The notes under the pieces are model-generated. The model was not told the origin of the DNA and made no database searches. It worked only from the letters and a program-made list of their open reading frames with translations. Positions 17,062 to 26,086 of a stretch of 44,419 nucleotides of DNA are shown in pieces. This DNA comes from Rugamonas violacea. Its GTDB lineage: Bacteria; Pseudomonadota; Gammaproteobacteria; Burkholderiales; Burkholderiaceae_D. A program made the position numbers and the translations under genes. Location: the NCBI RefSeq assembly GCF_016461825.1, contig NZ_JAEMNU010000031.1, positions 78,695-123,113 of the forward strand. Reading direction: 5' to 3'. How positions within the stretch are numbered: the first letter of the stretch is position 1; each line of letters begins with the position of its first letter.

Positions 17062-17981
17062 GTGGCGGCGATGCTGTTGGCGAAAGCGCCTTCGCGCGAC
17101 TCCGCCTGGGCGATGCGGCCACCGGGCGCGACGTCGTGCGTCACCCAGACATTGCCGCCGATGACGGCGCCCTTGCCGATGGTGATGCGGCCGAGGATGG
17201 TCGCGCCGGCATAAATCACCACGTCGTCCTCCACCACCGGATGGCGCGGCAGGCCTTTTTGCAGCTTGCCGTCGGCATCGGTCGGGAAACGCTTGGCGCC
17301 CAGCGTGACCGCCTGGTAGATGCGCACCCGCTCGCCGATGACGGCGGTCTCGCCGATGACCACCCCGGTGCCGTGGTCGATGAAGAAGCCGGCGCCGATG
17401 CTCGCGCCGGGATGGATGTCGATGCCGGTGGCGCCGTGGGCCAGCTCGGCGACGATGCGTGCCAGCAGCGGCAGGCCCAGCAGATACAGCTGATGTCCCA
17501 GCCGATAGTGGATCATCGCCAGCACGCCGGGGTAGCACAGCAAGACCTCATCGACACTGCGCGCCGCCGGGTCGCCCTGGTAGGCCGCCAGCACGTCGCT
17601 GTCGAGCAGCGTGCGGATGCGCGGCAGCGCCGAGGCGAAAGTCTGGATCGCCGTTTGGGCTTGGTCGTCGACATCGTGGCCGGGGGTGCCGTTCAGTCCC
17701 GCGTTGTATTTCAACTCGCGGCGCACCTGCTTCAACAAGGCGTGCAAGGCGGCATCGAGCGCATGCGCGACATGGAAATTCTCGCTTTCCTGGCGCAGGT
17801 CCGGCGGTCCCAGACGCATCGGAAACAACACACCCTTGAGACTGTCGAGGATGGCGGCTAGGGCGTCGCGCGAGGGGAATTCCCGCCCGCCCGGTTCGCT
17901 GTCGCGGCTTTGCGCCTGGCGCCAGTTGTGCCGCGCCTCATACAGCGATTGCACGATGTTGCTGATGTCGAAAGTGGCCAC
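17058..17981 (-). CDS. Serine O-acetyltransferase (EpsC/CysE type)
   Basis: A 307-residue serine acetyltransferase, which makes O-acetylserine, the direct precursor of cysteine. The N-terminal ~175 residues are helical. Residues ~185-290 form a left-handed beta-helix of hexapeptide repeats (IDIHPGASIGAGFFIDHGTG and onward to ITIGKGAVIGGNVWV), with the family's His-Gly-Thr-Gly and the loop at AKRFPTDADGK. The start codon is GTG with AAAGGA before it. It is longer than the 270-residue CysE of enteric bacteria and of the EpsC subtype found beside Family 2A encapsulins. It would raise cysteine supply for the encapsulated desulfurase encoded downstream. Confidence 0.92.
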   Translation of the reverse strand: MATFDISNIVQSLYEARHNWRQAQSRDSEPGGREFPSRDALAAILDSLKGVLFPMRLGPPDLRQESENFHVAHALDAALHALLKQVRRELKYNAGLNGTPGHDVDDQAQTAIQTFASALPRIRTLLDSDVLAAYQGDPAARSVDEVLLCYPGVLAMIHYRLGHQLYLLGLPLLARIVAELAHGATGIDIHPGASIGAGFFIDHGTGVVIGETAVIGERVRIYQAVTLGAKRFPTDADGKLQKGLPRHPVVEDDVVIYAGATILGRITIGKGAVIGGNVWVTHDVAPGGRIAQAESREGAFANSIAAT

Positions 17982-18002
17982 ACGGTTCCTTTATGAAAAA
18001 AC

Positions 18003-18026
18003 GGCAGTGCTAGGCAGTGCTAGGCG
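18003..18026. repeat. Short tandem repeat next to a REP-like palindrome
   Basis: GGCAGTGCTA is repeated twice and followed by GGC, in the gap between serine acetyltransferase and rhodanese. No function is evident. Confidence 0.5.
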
Positions 18027-18052
18027 GTAAGAAAACCCAGAGGCCTAGAGCT

Positions 18053-18079
18053 GGGGTCAGACCCGCAGGGTCTGACCCC
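18053..18079. repeat. REP-like perfect palindrome GGGGTCAGACCC
   Basis: GGGGTCAGACCC - GCA - GGGTCTGACCCC: twelve-base arms with a three-base loop. GGGGTCAGACC motifs occur as dispersed palindromes in many proteobacterial genomes and are often linked to REP-associated Y1 transposases. No transposase gene is near here. It lies in the 209-base gap between rhodanese and serine acetyltransferase, and as RNA it could act as a processing or attenuating hairpin. It has no T-tract, so it is not a standard terminator. Confidence 0.75.
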
Positions 18080-18190
18080 GGTTCTCTGCCTGTGGGTGGT
18101 TTTGGTGGCCGCCGGCGCCTTAACTGAACGGCTTTGCAGTGCTCGCCAGCGCTGACTAACGGACATGCCGGCGCTGTCGCCCGCTGTCAC

Positions 18191-18661
18191 TCAATCCTGC
18201 ACCCAGGGCAGGCCATGGAAGCGCCAGCCGTCGGCCTTGCCACGCTGTTGTTGCGCATCGATCTCCCCCTCGAAGCCCTGCAGCACATTGAAGATACGGC
18301 TCAGGCCGGCCTTGCTGGCAGCCTCGGCCGCTAAGGCCGAACGCTTGCCGCTCCGGCAGAGCAGCAAGGCGACGACATCCTTGCCACCGATCTTGCTTTC
18401 CAGTTCGCGCACAAAACGCGGATTGCGCGTCAGCGCCGTGCCGGTCGCCCAAGGCACGTGGACGCTGTCAGGCACGTGGCCGACAAATTTGCGTTCTTCG
18501 TGGGAGCGCACATCCACCAGCAGCACACGCTGCGTGGAAAAAAGCTGCCAGGCGAGGTCGGGGGGAACACCGCCCGCGTAAGGCAAACCGGCGGATTCGG
18601 CCTGGGCCTTGATCGACTCCAGCTCCTGCGGCAAAGCGGGTACATACACGTCAACTGACAT
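18191..18661 (-). CDS. Rhodanese-like sulfurtransferase
   Basis: A 156-residue single-domain rhodanese. The active-site loop CRSGKRS starts at Cys102, which would carry a persulfide. The preceding LLVDVRSHEERKFVGHVP (~47-64) is the usual rhodanese strand-loop. The N-terminal 30 residues extend beyond the domain. The ATG is preceded by GAGG. The gene lies just upstream of the acetyltransferase-XRE-encapsulin-desulfurase operon on the same strand, separated by 209 bases and the GGGGTCAGACC palindrome. Rhodaneses commonly accompany Family 2A encapsulin loci and may accept or deliver sulfane sulfur. Confidence 0.9.
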   Translation of the reverse strand: MSVDVYVPALPQELESIKAQAESAGLPYAGGVPPDLAWQLFSTQRVLLVDVRSHEERKFVGHVPDSVHVPWATGTALTRNPRFVRELESKIGGKDVVALLLCRSGKRSALAAEAASKAGLSRIFNVLQGFEGEIDAQQQRGKADGWRFHGLPWVQD

Positions 18662-18808
18662 AAGGAAGACCTCGATGATTGTTCTATCGGTTGCGGATTT
18701 GCCGCCAGCTTGATGGCGATAGACGGCAGCCGTTGAGGTGAATATACGGCTCGCCAAAACAAAGTAAAACGAATTAAAACGAGTTCGGAAAAATGAAAAA
18801 CAAATAAG

Positions 18809-18843
18809 AAAACCCCGGACAGCCTGGGGCTGTCCGGGGTTTT
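18809..18843. terminator. Strong rho-independent terminator after the depolymerase gene
   Basis: CCCCGGACAG - CCTGGGG - CTGTCCGGGG, flanked by AAAA and TTTT, so active in both directions. It lies 27 bases after the stop of the depolymerase gene. Its core CCGGACAGCCTGGGGCT also occurs in the terminator at 13562-13602. Confidence 0.88.
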
Positions 18844-18869
18844 CCATGTCCACTACGGGTCGGGCTGGC

Positions 18870-19955
18870 TTAGTAATGCGCCCCCATCACCGTATCGACC
18901 ATGGCCTTGAGCATGGCCGGCTGCACCCCGCTCTGCAAGGGATACTGTGGTCCGGTGTAGCCCCAGAAGTCCCAGCAGCCCTGCGGGTTGAACGGGATGG
19001 TGGAGGAGACGATCAATTGCGGATAGACGATCAACAATTTGTTGGTGTCGGCGTACTCGTTCAAGCCGCTGTTGTTGATGAAGCCGTTGCCGATCACGCC
19101 ATATCCCTGCAGGCAACCATGCAGCGCGACGACCACCCGGCAGCCGGCGTTCGCCGCGCAATAGGTCGGCACGTAGACGAAACCGGTGCTGTCGACGCTG
19201 TAGGCGCTGGCTAGGCCGAAGGGCACGAAGGCCGTCTGGTCGAACGGCACCATGGTGCCGGAGGCGGTGGCGGAACGTCCCGTGACCGAGCCGTACATCT
19301 GCTTGATCATGTCGTGTTCGGGGTCGTTGCCGCAATTGTTTATGAAGGGCGAACCCTTGAAGGTGCAGGCGTTGACCACGGTGTTCGGCCCGCTACCGCT
19401 CCAGGTGCCGCCGGTGGCCGGCTTCCAGGTCACCCAGGAATGCTCGGCGGCGGACTTGTTGTTGTAGGCGATGTTGGAGGCCGACACATAGTGCTGGTAA
19501 TAGGTCTGCAACCAAGTGACGACGGGCTGCACCACCACCGTGTCGTTGGTGCCGGAATACAGGTAGATTTTTTGCTGCGCCAGATTGCTGGTCGGGTCGA
19601 TCCAGCCGCTGCCGGCCCACAGCGTGGTGTCCGTCTCCAGGAAATTCAGGCCGGTGTGGGTGATCGCCGGATTGTTCTGCATGCAGGTGGTGGTGGCGAC
19701 ATCGACATTGTCCACCGCGCAGTAGTAAGGCCCGCCGGCGAACACCGCCGCGCCCGTAAAGGTCTGCGAATAGGCGATCGACATTTGCACCGCCATGAAA
19801 CCGCCCGACGAGATGCCGGCGACGGTCGGCTTGACCGCCCCATACGACAGCAAGGCCGGCGCGCCGGCGCTGGCGCAGATTGGCATGGCGGCCAACAGCA
19901 GCGCGCCTATGCTGCCCAGCATCGTCGAAATGACCGTGTTTTTCCGTTTGCTCAT
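18870..19955 (-). CDS. Extracellular/periplasmic PHB depolymerase-like esterase
   Basis: A 361-residue exported esterase of the poly(3-hydroxybutyrate) depolymerase family. The signal peptide is residues 1-~30, ending ICASAGA. The lipase box GISSG is at 47-51 with nucleophile Ser49, close to the N-terminus as in periplasmic PhaZ enzymes of the Rhodospirillum rubrum type. ALHGC in the C-terminal half is the expected oxyanion region, and Cys pairs suggest disulfides. The start with AAGGGAAG upstream was preferred over a frame 54 bases longer. It probably cleaves short-chain polyhydroxyalkanoates or related oligomers. A strong terminator follows. Confidence 0.88.
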   Translation of the reverse strand: MSKRKNTVISTMLGSIGALLLAAMPICASAGAPALLSYGAVKPTVAGISSGGFMAVQMSIAYSQTFTGAAVFAGGPYYCAVDNVDVATTTCMQNNPAITHTGLNFLETDTTLWAGSGWIDPTSNLAQQKIYLYSGTNDTVVVQPVVTWLQTYYQHYVSASNIAYNNKSAAEHSWVTWKPATGGTWSGSGPNTVVNACTFKGSPFINNCGNDPEHDMIKQMYGSVTGRSATASGTMVPFDQTAFVPFGLASAYSVDSTGFVYVPTYCAANAGCRVVVALHGCLQGYGVIGNGFINNSGLNEYADTNKLLIVYPQLIVSSTIPFNPQGCWDFWGYTGPQYPLQSGVQPAMLKAMVDTVMGAHY

Positions 19956-20310
19956 GGTGCGCTTCCCTTCGGCTGAGTGGATGAGTTGCACATGGTGGCC
20001 AAGGTGCAATGTCGACCAACATAGCAGTTTGCTTGCGCAGGGAGGTTGTTGTTATGATAATTCAAGCTGGATCAAGGGATGTGTTGAGCGAGATCAAAAA
20101 CAGGCGTGGAAAGCAAAAAATTGGCAAATCAATCGCGCGTGAAAGTTCGAACACTAAGTTGATATCCCATGCTTACCATGTCGGAGCGGGAGATAATAGG
20201 TCAATTAAATCAATTATTTACGAGTGACCATCGTCAGAGGAAACGGCGGTAATCATCTTGCCGGAGTAACTTTCACGTGATGAATTTTTCCCATGGATAC
20301 AGCCCTCTCA
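19956..20310. other. AT-rich gap between depolymerase and Fic gene
   Basis: A 355-base stretch with lower G+C than both neighbours. It contains the doubtful small ORF at 20054-20227 and a ten-base inverted repeat, CGTGAAAGTT near 20139 and AACTTTCACG near 20270. The promoter of the depolymerase must lie at its left end. The low G+C beside a toxin-like gene hints at acquired DNA, but no transposase or attachment site is visible. Confidence 0.4.
20054..20227 (+). CDS. Possible small ORF, doubtful
   Basis: A 57-codon frame whose ATG has AGGGAGG eight bases upstream. The peptide (MIIQAGSRDVLSEIKNRRGK onward) is basic and soluble, ends in IIYE and resembles nothing I know. Local base composition is AT-richer than the surroundings. 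It lies in the 355-base gap between the depolymerase and the Fic gene. No conservation can be judged, so this is a weak call. Confidence 0.25.
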   Translation: MIIQAGSRDVLSEIKNRRGKQKIGKSIARESSNTKLISHAYHVGAGDNRSIKSIIYE

Positions 20311-21819
20311 TCAGTTTGGGACCAGCGCTGGTTTCGATTCGGGAAAAATCAGTTTGTAATTCTTGAGGTCTTCCTCGAAGGCATTGCATCGCAGGAGCGC
20401 CTCGTAGACATGGTTGCGGGCCTGGCCGTAATCAAACGCGGCCGTCCAGGATTGAATGCGGGCCATGGCACGGAGGTACGGCGTCGCATCGCTATTGTTT
20501 GTCATTGCCTTCAACGGCAACAGGTAGTCTTCCCTGTAGACCGTTGGTACGATGATGCGCGACCGGCCGGCGGCACTGAGTACGCAGTTCATGGCTAGTC
20601 GCGCGGTTCGGCCGTTGCCGTCCTTGAACGGGTGAACCTCGGCGATGACGAACATTGTCATCAAAGCCCGGGCAAGCGGGTCTTCTAGTGCAGCAATCCG
20701 TGCGAAGCCTTCGCGCAGCGTGCCTTGGACGAGCGTATGGTCGACGAACACGGTGGCACCGGCCTGGTTGTTTTGGTCTTTCCATTGGCCGGGGTTCTTG
20801 TCCAAGCGCGAGCGCATCACCAGCGCGTTGACGCTCTTGAGCCAGTGCAAGAACTGGTCGGCTGTGCTTGGCGGCTGGTCTCGCCACGGGGGCTGCATCG
20901 CCGCCTGAAACGTTCCGAGAACGTCATGCGAGTCTTCTGTTCTGTTCGGGATGAGTTTGCCCTCAAAAACGATTTCTTCGGCTTCGCGCACCAAGAAGGT
21001 CGTGCCTTCGATGTAGTTCGAGAAGTAGGCCTCGAAGAACGCGAAATTTTCGCGCGCAGTGCCGGTGTCTGCTGTTGCGGGCAATTCAGGCAAGGCTTCC
21101 ACACGCAAGCGGCCGAACACGGTGTCGAACAATTCCAATCGGGCGGGGTCGTAGGGCAGGCCAGCCACCCGGGCGAGCGCCTGCTTGCTTCGGAGCTTTT
21201 TACTCTCGTGAGTCCCCAGCAACGCACCCATGATGCCCTCCAGGCGCTTGAACTCTTTGTCTCGCCCAAGGACAGCAGCCAGCGCGCGGCAGTTATCGCG
21301 GAGTTCATTGAACCGATACTCCCCGCGAATTAACAGCATCTTGTCCAGCTCGGCCTCAAGGGCTTCGGCACTCAACACGCGTTCGCTGACCCCGCGGCCG
21401 GTCGCCAGGTTCTCCAGCAGCCACCGGGCTTGACTGGCCAGGAACAGGTCTTTGTAGGCCACGTCGCCGGCGACGACGCCAGGACCCGGAAGGACCCGAA
21501 CGGTCAGCCCAGGCAACTCGAGGGTTCGCGGTCGCTGTCCACGGGTCACGTACAGATGACCAGCGAAAGGCTTGGCGTCGTGGGCGCTCCGATAGCTGAT
21601 TACACCGCCGGAGAGTAAATGGCCGACAATGTTGAGCCAGTTACGCGTGACAACCGCCTCGGGCGGACTGGCAAGATTGCTCGTGTAGACGCCCTGGTAC
21701 AGCCTACGCAACCGCCCTTCCTCTGCGATACGCAGAATTCGGCGGTCTGCGGCGGCATCGCCTTCCCCGGTGAAGAGCACCTCGGGCATCGAGATGTCGG
21801 TTTTCTGCTTGATTGCCAC
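20311..21819 (-). CDS. Fic family AMP-transferase fused to an AbiEi-like winged-helix domain
   Basis: About 502 residues. The N-terminal ~90 residues (RILRIAEEGRLRRLYQGVYT, then GGVISYRSAHDA) look like the winged-helix domain of AbiEi-type antitoxins. The Fic domain has HPFKDGNGRTAR with catalytic His396, which transfers AMP from ATP to target Ser/Thr/Tyr. A helix FSNYIEG (~266-272) matches the [S/T]xxxE[G/N] inhibitory motif, placing the block N-terminal to Fic, as in class II enzymes that restrain themselves. The GTG start was chosen because GGAGG lies eight bases upstream; an in-frame TTG two codons earlier sits too close. The protein thus appears to carry its own DNA-binding and self-inhibition parts. 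Target unknown. Confidence 0.85.
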   Translation of the reverse strand: MAIKQKTDISMPEVLFTGEGDAAADRRILRIAEEGRLRRLYQGVYTSNLASPPEAVVTRNWLNIVGHLLSGGVISYRSAHDAKPFAGHLYVTRGQRPRTLELPGLTVRVLPGPGVVAGDVAYKDLFLASQARWLLENLATGRGVSERVLSAEALEAELDKMLLIRGEYRFNELRDNCRALAAVLGRDKEFKRLEGIMGALLGTHESKKLRSKQALARVAGLPYDPARLELFDTVFGRLRVEALPELPATADTGTARENFAFFEAYFSNYIEGTTFLVREAEEIVFEGKLIPNRTEDSHDVLGTFQAAMQPPWRDQPPSTADQFLHWLKSVNALVMRSRLDKNPGQWKDQNNQAGATVFVDHTLVQGTLREGFARIAALEDPLARALMTMFVIAEVHPFKDGNGRTARLAMNCVLSAAGRSRIIVPTVYREDYLLPLKAMTNNSDATPYLRAMARIQSWTAAFDYGQARNHVYEALLRCNAFEEDLKNYKLIFPESKPALVPN

Positions 21820-22081
21820 CAGCAATCCTCCGCAAATGTCTGAAAAGTGTTTAACACTATCACTTTGCGTCTGAAAAATGTGCCATTCCTCTGAAAGAGT
21901 TTGTCGGAATTTTGTATTTTTCTACGAAGAGGACCATCTTGTCTGCGCTATCCGCGTACGCGTCCTCATCATGCGCAAATTCGTGCGTTTGGCGATGTAC
22001 TTAGGCATCAACCCACCATTTCCATTAAATAGCAGTTTAGTTATCTATTGACCACACCAAAAAATGAAAGTGTGGGTAAAG
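21820..22081. other. Promoter region of the Fic gene
   Basis: AT-rich non-coding sequence between the Fic gene and the ssb terminator. Apart from the palindrome and TCTGAAA repeats near the Fic start, no reading frame with a ribosome binding site or RNA gene was seen. Confidence 0.4.
21846..21858. promoter_or_regulatory. Palindrome upstream of the Fic gene, candidate operator
   Basis: AGTGTT-T-AACACT is a perfect 13-base palindrome 27 bases upstream of the GTG start. Three TCTGAAA repeats (21839, 21870 and 21890) flank it. Since the gene product carries an AbiEi-like winged helix, autoregulation at this site is a reasonable inference. Confidence 0.5.
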
Positions 22082-22112
22082 AAAAAGCCCATTCTTCTCT
22101 CGAAGAACGGGC
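22082..22112 (-). terminator. Rho-independent terminator of ssb
   Basis: Read on the minus strand: GCCCGTTCTTC - GAGA - GAAGAATGGGC followed by TTTTTC. The stem has eleven pairs with one mismatch (wobble). It begins about 31 bases after the ssb stop codon. Confidence 0.85.
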
Positions 22113-22142
22113 CTGAATCAACAATAAACTACATTTTTCGAT

Positions 22143-22640
22143 TTAGAACGGGATGTCGTCATCCATGTCCGAGAAGTTCGGCGCCGGCTTCGGCGCTGGG
22201 CGCGGGGCCGGGGCTTGCTGCTGCGGACGCGGCGGCGGGGCCGGACGGCTAGGCGCCGGGGCTTCGTAGCCGCCGTCGTCCATGCCATCGCCACCACCCA
22301 TGCCTTGACGGCCACCCAGCATTTGCATCTGCTCGGCGATGATGTCGGTCGCGTATTTCTCGACGCCGTCCTTGTCGGTGTACTTGCGGGTCTGCAGGCG
22401 GCCTTCGACGTAGACCGAGGAACCTTTTTTCAGGTACTGGCCGACGATTTCAGCCAGGCGGCCGAAGAAGGAGATGCGGTGCCATTCGGTGAGCTCTTTC
22501 TGCTCGCCGGTGTTGCGGTCTTTCGACTTGTACGAGGTCGCCACCGCGATGTTGGCGATCGCGTCACCGCTAGGCATGTAACGAATTTCCGGATCGCGAC
22601 CCAGATTGCCGACGATGATGACTTTGTTGACTGATGCCAT
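22143..22640 (-). CDS. ssb: Single-stranded DNA-binding protein
   Basis: A 165-residue SSB. The OB-fold spans residues 1-~110 ([54 protein letters not shown]). A Gly/Pro/Gln-rich linker follows, then the acidic tail MDDDIPF, which docks DNA repair and replication partners. It coats single-stranded DNA during replication and repair. The start has CAGGAG upstream; a longer frame to 22796 is not supported. It is divergent from uvrA with a LexA-like box between them, the same arrangement as in many proteobacteria. Confidence 0.97.
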   Translation of the reverse strand: MASVNKVIIVGNLGRDPEIRYMPSGDAIANIAVATSYKSKDRNTGEQKELTEWHRISFFGRLAEIVGQYLKKGSSVYVEGRLQTRKYTDKDGVEKYATDIIAEQMQMLGGRQGMGGGDGMDDGGYEAPAPSRPAPPPRPQQQAPAPRPAPKPAPNFSDMDDDIPF

Positions 22641-23007
22641 GTAAAAACTCCTGAATAACGGCGGCCGCCGTGGGCGGGCTGTTTGGTGAAAAGCTAAACC
22701 GCGATTATATGCCAAGGCACCGCCGCGACGCCCAAAAATCCATCGGCGGCGCGCCGGCCGGCGGTCCATCAATTTGTGTTCGGGACGAAACTTCATAGCG
22801 GAATACTGGTATTATATACAGTACTCATCGTCACCCTCAAGAGCTGCGTCAAACCGGCGCGCGCTGCCCTGTCCCGTTATGGCCGACGCGGCGGCACGCG
22901 CAAGTTTTGAAACCCAGCTATAGTGTCAGGTTGACCCGTTTTGGCCCCGTTATCGCTCTTTTTAGCGCGCGCCGGCCTCGCACCACCTCTTGAAAGCAAG
23001 GCAAAAC
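22641..23007. promoter_or_regulatory. Divergent ssb/uvrA control region
   Basis: A 367-base gap holding the promoters of both genes. It includes the LexA-like box at 22806-22821 in a short AT-rich island (22795-22830) inside GC-rich DNA. No gene was seen in it. Confidence 0.7.
22806..22821. promoter_or_regulatory. LexA (SOS) box candidate
   Basis: CTGGTATTATATACAG keeps CTG-N10-CAG and most of the right half of the proteobacterial LexA consensus CTGTATATATATACAG; the left half diverges in four positions. Its place between ssb and uvrA, both SOS genes in the classical system, supports it. Confidence 0.75.
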
Positions 23008-25857
<2,850 letters not shown>

Positions 25858-25944
25858 GCGCGCTGCGGCGCCGCGGGCTGGGCGCCCGCAGCCGCAATGA
25901 AATATTATAAAAAACAACATGTTAATTAAAAGAAAATTGTAAAC

Positions 25945-25973
25945 TTGAAAGTTTAATAAAACGACAATAAAAT
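25945..25973 (+). promoter_or_regulatory. Sigma70-type promoter of the subtilase gene
   Basis: TTGAAA, a 17-base spacer, then TAAAAT, in an AT-rich patch of otherwise GC-rich DNA. Transcription would start near 25980, leaving a leader of about 105 bases before the ATG at 26087. Confidence 0.65.
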
Positions 25974-26086
25974 GAATTTGGCCTAGCGCAACGGGCCATA
26001 CCATTCTCATCGAATTTTTGCCGGTCATGCGGTAGAGCCGACAAGAACCAGCTGGGACATTCATTCTTTCTTTTTGAGAGTCGTTG

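Noticed and set aside
20139..20279. Ten-base inverted repeat (CGTGAAAGTT / AACTTTCACG) as the ends of a miniature mobile element
   Set aside because: Arms are short, no target-site duplication is visible and no transposase is nearby.
25866..25900. GC-rich hairpin after uvrA as a rho-independent terminator
   Set aside because: GCGGGC/GCCCGC can pair but no T-run follows, so it is not claimed as a terminator.
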